From NCBI RefSeq assembly GCF_007997135.1, contig NZ_VORU01000001.1:372001-436000 (forward strand): DNA of 64,000 nucleotides, read 5' to 3'. A program made the translations under genes and the position numbers. The notes under the pieces are model-generated. The model worked only from the letters and a program-made list of their open reading frames with translations, had not been told where the DNA came from and searched no databases. Position 1 is the stretch's first letter; each line of letters opens with the position of its first letter. Shown here one piece after another: positions 34,655 through 42,610 of the stretch. The stretch comes from Aequorivita lipolytica. Lineage in GTDB: Bacteria > Bacteroidota > Bacteroidia > Flavobacteriales > Flavobacteriaceae.

Positions 34655-34799
34655 ATGGAGCAAAATAATAATTTAACAGAGAATCAAATTGCTTCAATAA
34701 TTGTTGATTGCTGTTATCATATTCATGTTGAATTGGGACCCGGATTATTGGAGTCCATTAATAAAAAATGGAATTAAAAGAATTGTAAATAACCTGTAA
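34655..34799 (+). pseudogene. GxxExxY protein gene with an internal deletion
   Basis: ATG 34655 starts MEQNNNLTENQIASIIVDCC, then HIHVELGPGLLESI, the recognisable N-terminus of GxxExxY proteins. The frame then runs out at 34777. In the next frame KNGIKRIVNNL ends at TAA 34797-34799, which is the conserved C-terminus of the family. About 75 middle residues, including the GxxExxY motif itself, have been deleted. Family function is unknown, though the fold is related to PD-(D/E)XK nucleases. The remnant sits inside a perfect 25-base inverted repeat. Confidence 0.85.
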
Positions 34800-34801
34800 A
34801 A

Positions 34802-34826
34802 CTTAGCGTCTTTGCGCCTTTGCGAG
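34802..34826 (+). repeat. Right arm of inverted-repeat element E
   Basis: Exact reverse complement of 34575-34599 (25 of 25). It starts two bases after the end of the GxxExxY remnant and ends 8 bases before the next ATG. Confidence 0.9.
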
Positions 34827-34834
34827 ATAAAACA

Positions 34835-35806
34835 ATGAAACTAATTACCGAAATACCCCTTAATCAAGAAGAAAATCAAATTGATTATTCTTCAAGAATA
34901 CTTTTGTTGGGAAGTTGTTTCTCGGAAAATATTGGGGGGAAGTTTGATTATTATAAGTTTCAGAATTTGCAGAATCCATTTGGGATTATTTTTAATCCTG
35001 TTTCCATTGAAAAGCTGGTTGCTCGTGCAATTGAAAATCTGCCTTTTTCCGAAGAAGACATCTTTCAGCATAACGAAATCTGGAAATGTTTTGAAGTACA
35101 TTCTGAGCTCTCTTCGTTGGATAAAATTGAATTTTTACGAAATCTTAATTCAGCGCTTCAAAATTTACGGGAAGCTTTATTTTCGGCAACACATATTATT
35201 TTTACGTTCGGTACCTCGTGGGTATACAGAAATATTGAAAGCGGTGAAATTGTTGCCAACTGCCATAAACTTCCGCAGAAAGATTTCACAAAAGAATTGC
35301 TGTCCATTGCTGTAATTTCAGAAATTATTCAAAATACATTTCAAAGAATTTCAGAAATAAACCCGGAAGCAACGATAATAAATACCGTTTCCCCCGTTCG
35401 GCATATTAAAGATGGGTTTGCGGAAAATTCGCTTAGCAAAGCGCACTTACTTTCAGCAATCCATCAACACTTCGACAGGCTCTGTGCGTCGTCATCAACC
35501 ATCAACCATCAACCATTTTACTTTCCTTCCTATGAAATAATGATGGACGAGCTGCGCGATTACCGGTTTTATGCCGAAGACATGCTTCATCCCAACAAAA
35601 CCGCCATCGAAATTATTTGGCAGAAATTCTCAAACGTGTGGATTGCTTCGGAAACAGAATCAATTCAAAAAGAAATTGCCTCCATTCAAAGTGCTTTGCT
35701 TCATAAGGCATTCAACTCTGAAAGCGACGAACATCTTCGGTTTTCAGAAAAACTTCAACTAAAAATTTCTTCACTTCAGCAACAATTTCCGCATATCCAG
35801 TTTTAG
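34835..35806 (+). CDS. GSCFA-domain protein
   Basis: 323 residues with the family motif GSCFSENIGGKF (about 27-38) that gives the family its name, and the later blocks ITFGTSWVYR, NTVSPVRHIKDGF and the C-terminal DMLHPN. The fold is SGNH-hydrolase-like, with the Ser in GSCF and a His/Asp late in the protein as likely catalytic residues; the substrate is unknown. A repeat word is inserted in frame near residues 212-228 (FDRLCASSSTINHQPFY), where two different words follow each other. ATG 34835 follows the right arm of element E. Confidence 0.85.
   Translation: MKLITEIPLNQEENQIDYSSRILLLGSCFSENIGGKFDYYKFQNLQNPFGIIFNPVSIEKLVARAIENLPFSEEDIFQHNEIWKCFEVHSELSSLDKIEFLRNLNSALQNLREALFSATHIIFTFGTSWVYRNIESGEIVANCHKLPQKDFTKELLSIAVISEIIQNTFQRISEINPEATIINTVSPVRHIKDGFAENSLSKAHLLSAIHQHFDRLCASSSTINHQPFYFPSYEIMMDELRDYRFYAEDMLHPNKTAIEIIWQKFSNVWIASETESIQKEIASIQSALLHKAFNSESDEHLRFSEKLQLKISSLQQQFPHIQF
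35462..35518 (+). repeat. Two in-frame words inside the GSCFA gene
   Basis: CACTTCGACAGGCTCTGTGC is followed by three tandem copies of ATCAACC. The second word is the same as in the arms of element F at 60089-60518. The frame is kept. Confidence 0.6.
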
Positions 35807-35844
35807 AAATCGTAATTCTAAAATGATACTTCGTAAATCATTAT

Positions 35845-35862
35845 ACGTCAATTGCCCTATTG
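35845..35862 (+). promoter_or_regulatory. Conserved site 1, ACGTCAATTGCCCTATTG
   Basis: An 18-base motif about 80 bases before the lipoprotein gene at 35942. Very similar sequences occur upstream of three other genes or operons in this region (36620, 39402, 41708), always in this orientation. Probably a regulator-binding site or promoter part. Confidence 0.6.
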
Positions 35863-35941
35863 TGAAAACTTCTCATTTGGGCCAATTTTGCTTCAACAAT
35901 AATCACGTACTCGTTACGGCGGGGAACTAAAACCAAATATT

Positions 35942-36466
35942 ATGAAAATATTCAACAAAACAATTTTAGTATTGATGGCAGTTATTGCCGTGAGTTTAAC
36001 CTCTTGTAGTAAGGACGATGATGGTGGTGATGACCCAAGTGGTGGTACAGGTACTTTTTCTGCAAAAGTAGATGGGGCCAACTTTACATCATTAGACGGA
36101 ACTGTTGCCGGTCAATTAACAGATGCAGGACCAACAAAAGTTCTTGCAATTTCAGCAGGTACTAGCCGATCTCAAAATTTACAAATGATCGTTACTACCT
36201 TTGATGGAGTGGGCACATACGATCTAAATTTCACAAATATTGGTACGTACAGTTATTTGCCAGATCCTAGCAATCCTGATCCAAGTTCCGTTGTAATCTT
36301 CACTACTGGGAACGGACAACCTTCAAACGGTCAACTTAAGGTTTCAAGTTTTGAAGGAAACGTAGCAAAAGGAACTTTTAGTTTTACGGCCTACAACCTA
36401 AATGATCTTTCCCAATCTATTTCGGTAACGGAAGGTGCTTTTAATATTGAATTGACTGTAAAATAA
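35942..36466 (+). CDS. Exported lipoprotein of unknown function (DUF6252-like)
   Basis: 174 residues with a lipoprotein signal (MKIFNKTILVLMAVIAVSLTSC; cysteine at 22), an acidic/Gly spacer (SKDDDGGDDPSGG) typical of surface-exported Bacteroidetes lipoproteins, and a single beta-rich domain starting FSAKVDGANFTS. The domain resembles DUF6252-type proteins; I am not certain of the family. The acidic residues just after the lipidated cysteine fit the known flavobacterial signal for export to the cell surface. It is preceded by conserved site 1. Confidence 0.75.
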   Translation: MKIFNKTILVLMAVIAVSLTSCSKDDDGGDDPSGGTGTFSAKVDGANFTSLDGTVAGQLTDAGPTKVLAISAGTSRSQNLQMIVTTFDGVGTYDLNFTNIGTYSYLPDPSNPDPSSVVIFTTGNGQPSNGQLKVSSFEGNVAKGTFSFTAYNLNDLSQSISVTEGAFNIELTVK

Positions 36467-36507
36467 ATAGAGTTTTCAACTGATAATAATTCTAATTAGG
36501 GATTTTT

Positions 36508-36548
36508 AACCGTGGATAAATCGAAAGGTTTATTCTCGGTTTTTTTTA
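36508..36548 (+). terminator. Probable intrinsic terminator of the lipoprotein gene
   Basis: AACCG ... ATAAA pairs with TTTAT ... CGGTT in an imperfect stem followed by eight T. It lies 42 bases after the gene's stop. Confidence 0.5.
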
Positions 36549-36619
36549 AAAAAGTCGCTGGGTGTGACATCCACATGCCTTTTCAGTTTTTGAAACTCAA
36601 AGCCTAAAACTTCAACAAT

Positions 36620-36637
36620 ACGTCAAATGCCCTATTG
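36620..36637 (+). promoter_or_regulatory. Conserved site 2, ACGTCAAATGCCCTATTG
   Basis: Differs from site 1 in one base. It lies 56 bases before the ATG at 36693. Confidence 0.6.
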
Positions 36638-36692
36638 ATTTCACCTTTTTAAAGAAACATCTTTGAACTATCAACTTATAAAACCCACGATT

Positions 36693-38561
36693 ATGAAAAC
36701 TTCAATATTTTTTTACACTTTAATCTGCTTCGCATTTATAACGCAAAACCCAATGTTTGCACAAAAGGCAGAACAACCAGACTTTCGGTATGATACGGGA
36801 GCCAAAATAAACGAAATGAGTTTAACCCAAGGAGGAACAATGGTGGTTGCTACAAATGATGGCCTAGTGGGGATTAAGCCAGGTAGCAACCAACTGTTGT
36901 TTAATTTTACGGAATACGGTAGGGTAAAACCAGAAGAACTCACATTTATTCCAAACGCACCTTATGTAATCATTTACCAAGGTGGCTTTGCCAATTTGAG
37001 TTCTAAAAAAACGGTCATTGACTATATTTCCGGAAAAACACTTTTTAGTACTGAAAGTAATGGATGGAAAGATGTTATAACATTGAACGTTATGATGCCT
37101 CAAAACAAATTGGTGGTAAGCGGAAATAGGACCTCAAAAGAAAAATATGCACAACAAGTTGCTGTTTATGACCTTAACACTGGAAAAGAAGATTATAGGT
37201 TCGATATTGGCGAACCAGGACGAGTAGGTATTGCAAAGACGTATATGGTAACCGGAATACCACTTTTGTTAAAAAATAGTCTGGTAGTGCCAACTTCGCA
37301 AGGGGTTTTTAATATGAAAGCTCAAACTGGAGAACTTATTTGGCAAAACGATATGAAGAATATGAATGCGCTTGTTGCCGATGTTACAGAAACTGAGATT
37401 TACGCTTTTGAACAAGTAAACCAAGGAAAAAACACCCGCATCCACAAATTAAGTGTAAATGGCGCAGAACTTTGGAAAGATGATCATAAAGTAAAAGGGC
37501 AGGTGGTTAACTTCCAAATATTGCCTAAGGGTATCGCTGTGGTAAGCAACCAAAGCGATGGCGGGAGCAACAGTGTTTTTGCACCCAGCAATGAATCCAA
37601 CATTTCATTTTTAAGTGCTACCAATGGGGAAGACCTTTGGGACAAAGCTCCTAAAACCAAAGGCTACGTACAGCATTTCTATGTAATGGAAGACGGAATT
37701 CTCTTCGGAATTTACCAAGGCGGGATCAATAAAATTTCTTTTGAAGGGGAGACACTTTTCAAAAAACCCTTAAAGACAGGAGAAAATATTCTTACAATGG
37801 CACATACACCACAGGGATTGATTTATATAACTACCGAAGATGCAAATATTGTAGACCTAGAAACTGGCGAGCAAGTGTGGAATAAACCACTTAAATATAA
37901 AAGGGCAGATGCCGTAAGTTCTACTTTAGATAAAAAGAACAATCGGTATTTAATAAGTGTAGATGATGAATTGTTTGCTGTAGATGCCACTTCTGGTGAG
38001 GTTAGTACACTTGCAGAATCAAAATTTGATGGGAAGGAAGCACCGACCCATGTTGAGATTCGTGACGGTGGAATTTTACTTACCAGCGATCAAAATATGT
38101 TATTAATGGATTGGAAAGGCGCTAACCAATGGCAGGAATATTACAGAGCGCCCGGTAAAAGTGCAATGGGAGCAATCATTGCAGGAGTAGCGGCAGTAGC
38201 TTCTATGGCTGCTGCAACAGCCGCCGCAAACTCCTCTATGCAAAACAAACTAGCAGGATATGACAGTCAGTCTGAGCGCGATGCAGACTTGGCCGGTGGT
38301 ATGGCAGTAGCAGCTGGCGCATCGATTTCAGAAATGCTAAAACGTTTTAAGGCAACGGCTGCAACTCAAAACGACCAATTCATTCTTACAAAACTTGAAG
38401 ACGGTGTAGGACTTGTAAAAGTAAATAAGGATACCGGTAAAAAGGAAAAGGAAATTGTTCTAAAAGACAAGCAGCCGGAATATTTAGTGGACGAAATAGG
38501 AGGGATTCTTTATTACAAAGCAGATAACAATTCCATATTTGCTTACGATTTAACAAAATAA
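36693..38561 (+). CDS. Exported PQQ-like beta-propeller protein
   Basis: 622 residues with a signal peptide (MKTSIFFYTLICFAFITQNPMFAQ). The mature part repeats blades of the PQQ type: TGKEDYRFDIG, TGELIWQNDMKN, NGAELWKDDHK, NGEDLWDKAPK, EGETLFKKPLK, TGEQVWNKPLK. Between residues about 490 and 550 lies an Ala/Gly-rich hydrophobic stretch (AIIAGVAAVASMAAATAAA) that could insert in a membrane or be a flexible linker, followed by one more blade. No cofactor ligands are evident, so it is likely a scaffold or sensor. It is preceded by conserved site 2. ATG 36693 begins the signal peptide. Confidence 0.8.
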   Translation: MKTSIFFYTLICFAFITQNPMFAQKAEQPDFRYDTGAKINEMSLTQGGTMVVATNDGLVGIKPGSNQLLFNFTEYGRVKPEELTFIPNAPYVIIYQGGFANLSSKKTVIDYISGKTLFSTESNGWKDVITLNVMMPQNKLVVSGNRTSKEKYAQQVAVYDLNTGKEDYRFDIGEPGRVGIAKTYMVTGIPLLLKNSLVVPTSQGVFNMKAQTGELIWQNDMKNMNALVADVTETEIYAFEQVNQGKNTRIHKLSVNGAELWKDDHKVKGQVVNFQILPKGIAVVSNQSDGGSNSVFAPSNESNISFLSATNGEDLWDKAPKTKGYVQHFYVMEDGILFGIYQGGINKISFEGETLFKKPLKTGENILTMAHTPQGLIYITTEDANIVDLETGEQVWNKPLKYKRADAVSSTLDKKNNRYLISVDDELFAVDATSGEVSTLAESKFDGKEAPTHVEIRDGGILLTSDQNMLLMDWKGANQWQEYYRAPGKSAMGAIIAGVAAVASMAAATAAANSSMQNKLAGYDSQSERDADLAGGMAVAAGASISEMLKRFKATAATQNDQFILTKLEDGVGLVKVNKDTGKKEKEIVLKDKQPEYLVDEIGGILYYKADNNSIFAYDLTK

Positions 38562-38620
38562 TCTACTAACCAGATTATATTTCAAACTGAAAGTGATGTG
38601 AGGAGCACTTGAGGTTTTAA

Positions 38621-38646
38621 AACCCCATAGTAAAATATGGGGTTTA
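38621..38646 (+). terminator. Hairpin terminator after the PQQ-like gene
   Basis: AAACCCCATA (38621-38630) pairs exactly with TATGGGGTTT (38637-38646) around a six-base loop. Confidence 0.65.
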
Positions 38647-38663
38647 CTATTTAAAAATTTTAT

Positions 38664-39389
38664 ATGCTAAAAAAAGTATTTTTTCCAAATAGCACCAATT
38701 ATTATGTGTGGATTAATAGTCTTTTGATGCTATTGTTGTTGGCCGTCAATTTAGCGGAACCCATAACAATCGTTTTTGCATACTTTTTTGAAACTATAAT
38801 TATAGGTATTTTTCATATTTTGAAACTTTGGTTGGTTATTACCAAAGGCAGTTCGAACAAACAAAACGGCAAAAGGTCGAAAAGTTTTGGACTAATTCCT
38901 TTTTTTATTTTCCACTACGGAATGTTTGTGCTCGTGCAATCTATTTTTGTGTTTAGCTTTTTTGAATCCTCTGTTCCCGGCATCAGTAATGGTTTTAATA
39001 TTATTCACAACTTTGGAATTTTGCTCAATGAAAAGGGGATGGGCGTAATATTGACCTCTATCTTTTTTACAAACTTGGCTTATTTCTACAATAATTTTTT
39101 AGCTAATGAAAAATTTCGCGAATATGCTGCGGATGAAATTTTCTTTAGACCCTACGTGCGAATCTTTATTCAGCAATTTGTTGTTGTATTTGCAGGATTT
39201 TTCTTTGTGGTTTTTTCGGCAGCTTATGCCGCGGCGGTATTACTTATTTTCCTTCGTTTGCCAGTAGATTTAATTATAGTTTCAATTGAAAAAAAGTCGC
39301 CAGCTTTTGATGCAACTATGAAGAAATATTCAAAAAGTCACGATCACTTCTTACAGATGAAGAGAAAATATCAAGAGTTTTCAGAATAG
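38664..39389 (+). CDS. DUF6498-like integral membrane protein
   Basis: 241 residues with about six hydrophobic segments (e.g. YYVWINSLLMLLLLAVNLA, ITIVFAYFFETIIIGIFHIL, FFIFHYGMFVLVQSIFVF). FAYFFETIIIGIFHILKLW and the HYGMF block resemble the DUF6498 family of membrane proteins; the assignment is tentative. No signal peptide beyond the first segment. It follows the PQQ-like gene by 102 bases with a terminator between. Confidence 0.7.
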   Translation: MLKKVFFPNSTNYYVWINSLLMLLLLAVNLAEPITIVFAYFFETIIIGIFHILKLWLVITKGSSNKQNGKRSKSFGLIPFFIFHYGMFVLVQSIFVFSFFESSVPGISNGFNIIHNFGILLNEKGMGVILTSIFFTNLAYFYNNFLANEKFREYAADEIFFRPYVRIFIQQFVVVFAGFFFVVFSAAYAAAVLLIFLRLPVDLIIVSIEKKSPAFDATMKKYSKSHDHFLQMKRKYQEFSE

Positions 39390-39401
39390 CATTTAATAAA
39401 T

Positions 39402-39418
39402 AAGGCAGATGCCCTATG
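39402..39418 (+). promoter_or_regulatory. Conserved site 3, AAGGCAGATGCCCTATG
   Basis: The most divergent of the four sites, but it keeps GCA..TGCCCTAT. It lies 40 bases before the small gene at 39458 that leads into the histidine kinase. Confidence 0.5.
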
Positions 39419-39457
39419 TCCAAAATCGTAAAAGAGATTTATCTTTAAGATTGAATT

Positions 39458-39715
39458 ATGTGTAGTCAAATGTTTTTTCAAATATTAATTATCATCATAT
39501 GCCTTTCCGCAGGAATAGGTATTTTCATTTATTTTCATCTCAAAAATTCTTCGATGAACAAAATGCATCTTAAAAAAATTGCTAGCCTAAAGCGTAATTT
39601 TTTATTGAATTCTGAACAGATAAGGTATAGGAATACTGAAATTGGCCGTTACAATTTTTTAGAATACAACTTAAATGATGCGCTTGTTATACAGCCAAAA
39701 ATTATCTTACATTAG
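39458..39715 (+). CDS. Small single-pass membrane protein
   Basis: 85 residues: one membrane segment (about 5-26: MFFQILIIIICLSAGIGIFIYF) and a basic cytoplasmic tail (NKMHLKKIASLKRN). I do not recognise it. It precedes the TPR histidine kinase by 18 bases, so it may be co-transcribed with the sensor and could modulate it. The frame and position support a real gene, but codon evidence is thin. Confidence 0.5.
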   Translation: MCSQMFFQILIIIICLSAGIGIFIYFHLKNSSMNKMHLKKIASLKRNFLLNSEQIRYRNTEIGRYNFLEYNLNDALVIQPKIILH

Positions 39716-39733
39716 CATCAGAAAATCAAATAG

Positions 39734-41689
39734 ATGGCCCAAAAATCTTTTTTTATTCTTTATATCTTTTGTTTGCTTTTTTTTGTAAGCACTTCACAAA
39801 ATCCTGTTCAGATAATAGACAGTTTAAAAATTCAACTAAATAAAGCGACAAAAGATATTGATCGGGCAAAGATAATAGCAGATTTAACTTGGTATTATAG
39901 CATGGTAAATACCGATTCAGCTTATGTCTATGGAAAAAAATCTATATATAGTGCCAAAAAGATTGGGGATTCAACCCTAATTGCACAAGCCTTAAGTGAT
40001 TTTGCTGTGGTAAATTATAGTAAAGGAGATTTGAAAACAGCTCTTGATTATTATAAAAAATCTCTATTAATTAGGGAAAAACAGCGAGATTCTATCGGCA
40101 TTGCTTCGCTTCATTATAAAATGGGTACTGCTTATCACAAAAAAACCCAGCTTGACAGTGCGATGATCTATTATCTAAAAGCGTTGAAGTTTTATGAAGA
40201 TACTGGCAATGAAGTTTTGGCAAATTCTGCAGAGAGTAATATTGGTGCATTACATTTCAACCAGAAAAACTATAATGAAGCCCTTCGCTTTTTCAACAAG
40301 AATATTATTTTTTTTAGAAAGACCGACCAAAGCAAACTTCTGGGAAATGCGTTGGTCAATAAGGCGAGCATTCAGCTAGTGATGAAAGACACTTTAGAAG
40401 CTGTAAAAACACTAAAGGAAAGCATTAAAATTTCGGAAGCCATAAATAATGTTGAAACCCTAGGTGCATCTTACAATAATCTCGGGGAAGTTTTCATGGC
40501 GCAGAATAAAATTGAACAGGCAAAGGATGCATTGTCAAAATCAATTCAATACCGCAGTAATTCAAATATGGATGCTGATTTAACAAGTTCCAAGCTAACT
40601 TTGGCAGGAATCCATAATACATTGGGAGAATACAAAAAGGCACGATTGCTACTTGATGAAATTAGACCTTTTTATAAAAGGGAAGGAATCAAAGAAAAGC
40701 TATCAACTCTTTACTTGCAATATATTACGGTTTTTGCCAGTGAAAAAAGACCTGATAGCGCAAGATATTACAGTGCAAAATATGCCGAACTTCAAGAAGA
40801 GATAGTTGGCGAAAAAGCGTTAAATATCACCAATGAACTAGGCGCAAAATACGAATCCGAAAAAAAGCAAAATGAAATCCTAAAACAGCGCGCCCAACTG
40901 GCAGAAAAAGATTTGGAGGTTCGCCGCAAGAACACTTTTATCTTTGGCAGTTTAGGCTTCGCAATGTTACTGGGCCTTTTGGGTTATTTACTTTACAATC
41001 AGCAGAAATTAAAAAACCGTCAGCTACAGAAAGAGGGCGAATTAAAAACTGCTTTAGCGCAAATAGAAACCCAAAACAAATTGCAGGAACAACGCTTAAG
41101 AATCTCTCGCGATCTTCACGATAACATTGGCGCGCAACTAACCTTCATTATTTCTAGCATCGATAACTTGAAATATGGATTTACGGACATCAGTGAAAAA
41201 TTAGGCGATAAATTAACCAGCATCAGCAATTTTACTTCCCAGACCATTTATGAATTGCGCGACACTATTTGGGCAATGAACAAAGAAAACATAACCTTTG
41301 AAGATTTGCAGGCGCGCATTGCTAATTTCATAGAGCAGGCTAAAAATGCTTCGGAAAGAACAGAATTTTCTTTCACAATTGATGAAACTGTAAATGAAAC
41401 ACACGTGTTTTCGTCGGTAGAAGGAATGAATATCTATAGGATTATTCAAGAAGCTGTAAACAATGCCCTGAAATACGCTTCCGCAGACGAAATTGAAGTG
41501 AATATACTAAAGGAGGAAGGTGAGTACTTCATTGAGATTGCAGATAACGGTGTAGGGTTTGATCAAGCTTCAATAGAAATGGGTAATGGTCTAAATAATA
41601 TGAAAAAACGCGCAAGAGAGATTGGGGGGAAACTTCAAATAAAGTCTTCAAACCACGGAACTCGTATACTGCTGAGAGTGCCGAAATAA
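39734..41689 (+). CDS. TPR-containing sensor histidine kinase (HisKA_3 type)
   Basis: 651 residues: signal peptide (about 1-22), TPR region (about 45-370; KTALDYYKKSLLIREKQRD, NEALRFFNKNIIFFRK), membrane segment (TFIFGSLGFAMLLGLLGYLLY), coiled coil and a HisKA_3 box RLRISRDLHDNIGAQLTFI. HATPase motifs are QEAVNNALKYASAD and IADNGVGFD and NGLNNMKKRA. It is paralogous in layout to the kinase at 17536-19473 and is followed by its likely partner regulator at 41782. Confidence 0.9.
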   Translation: MAQKSFFILYIFCLLFFVSTSQNPVQIIDSLKIQLNKATKDIDRAKIIADLTWYYSMVNTDSAYVYGKKSIYSAKKIGDSTLIAQALSDFAVVNYSKGDLKTALDYYKKSLLIREKQRDSIGIASLHYKMGTAYHKKTQLDSAMIYYLKALKFYEDTGNEVLANSAESNIGALHFNQKNYNEALRFFNKNIIFFRKTDQSKLLGNALVNKASIQLVMKDTLEAVKTLKESIKISEAINNVETLGASYNNLGEVFMAQNKIEQAKDALSKSIQYRSNSNMDADLTSSKLTLAGIHNTLGEYKKARLLLDEIRPFYKREGIKEKLSTLYLQYITVFASEKRPDSARYYSAKYAELQEEIVGEKALNITNELGAKYESEKKQNEILKQRAQLAEKDLEVRRKNTFIFGSLGFAMLLGLLGYLLYNQQKLKNRQLQKEGELKTALAQIETQNKLQEQRLRISRDLHDNIGAQLTFIISSIDNLKYGFTDISEKLGDKLTSISNFTSQTIYELRDTIWAMNKENITFEDLQARIANFIEQAKNASERTEFSFTIDETVNETHVFSSVEGMNIYRIIQEAVNNALKYASADEIEVNILKEEGEYFIEIADNGVGFDQASIEMGNGLNNMKKRAREIGGKLQIKSSNHGTRILLRVPK

Positions 41690-41707
41690 TTTCTAACAAT
41701 AAATAAT

Positions 41708-41724
41708 ACGGCAATTGCCCTATT
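41708..41724 (+). promoter_or_regulatory. Conserved site 4, ACGGCAATTGCCCTATT
   Basis: Contains the perfect palindrome GGCAATTGCC and lies 57 bases before the response regulator gene at 41782. Best-formed member of the motif; autoregulation would be a simple explanation. Confidence 0.6.
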
Positions 41725-41781
41725 TTATAGTTACTCCTTAAAACGTATTTTTAGTATCTTTAAACCACTAACCAACCGAGG

Positions 41782-42429
41782 ATGCTTAAGATTGCAATTG
41801 TTGACGATAACTCTTTCCTTATACACGCCGTCAAGGAGAAGCTCTCCTTTTTTGATGACGTGGAGGTAAAACACACTTCTTTGAATGGTAGTGAGCTACT
41901 AACAAAACTACAGGAAAGCCATAAACTCGACTTGATTTTAATGGATATTGAAATGCCGGTTCTAAACGGTATTGAAACAACACAAATAGTAAAGCAGAAA
42001 TATCCGCACATCAAAATAATCATGCTCACAGCTTTTGATAACGATGAACATATTTTCAACGCCATAAAAGCAGGCGCAGACGGTTATCTGCTAAAAGAAA
42101 TAAATCCAAAAGATTTATACGACGGAATCTGTGAAACTTTAAATGGCGGTGCGGCGATGAATCCTTCCATCGCAATGAAAACCTTAAAACTGCTCAGAAA
42201 CCCAATCGATATTCAAAATCCGCGGGACCAAGAAGAAATCTCACTTTCAACCCGCGAAGTTGAGGTTTTGGAACAATTAAGTAAAGGTTTGAGCTACACC
42301 GTGATTGCTGATCATCTCTTCCTTTCACCCAGCACGGTAAGAAAACACATTGAAAATATCTACAAAAAGCTGCAAGTGCACAGCAAAATGGAAGCGGTTC
42401 AAAAGGCGAAAAATCATAATATTATTTAG
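41782..42429 (+). CDS. LuxR/NarL-family response regulator
   Basis: 215 residues. Receiver domain (about 1-120): VDDNSFL, the phosphorylated Asp in DLILMDIEMPVLNG, MLTAF and the Lys in GYLLKEINP. The LuxR helix-turn-helix (about 150-210) has STREVEVLEQLSKGLSYTVIA and SPSTVRKHIENIYKKL. It lies 92 bases after the TPR kinase. Separate site 4 in the gap suggests it also has its own promoter. It is the natural candidate to bind the four conserved sites in this region. Confidence 0.9.
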   Translation: MLKIAIVDDNSFLIHAVKEKLSFFDDVEVKHTSLNGSELLTKLQESHKLDLILMDIEMPVLNGIETTQIVKQKYPHIKIIMLTAFDNDEHIFNAIKAGADGYLLKEINPKDLYDGICETLNGGAAMNPSIAMKTLKLLRNPIDIQNPRDQEEISLSTREVEVLEQLSKGLSYTVIADHLFLSPSTVRKHIENIYKKLQVHSKMEAVQKAKNHNII

Positions 42430-42455
42430 GAAGGGTTACTGTTGCTGCTATAGAT

Positions 42456-42505
42456 ACTGTGGCCACTATTTTTCTCTGTGTTCTCTGTGCCTCTGTGACT
42501 AATTA
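42456..42505 (+). repeat. CTCTGTG word repeats after the regulator gene
   Basis: TTCTCTGTG and CCTCTGTG words occur in tandem with no reverse-complement partner nearby, a one-armed version of the intergenic repeats. No gene is seen between 42430 and 42610. Confidence 0.5.
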
Positions 42506-42610
42506 TTGCGTTTATTTCAGGTGCATTCATAAAGTTTTCAGTAGTCTAAAATATATTGTAGTTTTAGGTTTTACTTCTGAAAAAATCCCTTGAAATTTAA
42601 ACTCCTCATT

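Noticed and set aside
36508-36548. Repeat-element interpretation of this hairpin
   Set aside because: It has a T-run and no tandem word, so a plain terminator explains it better.
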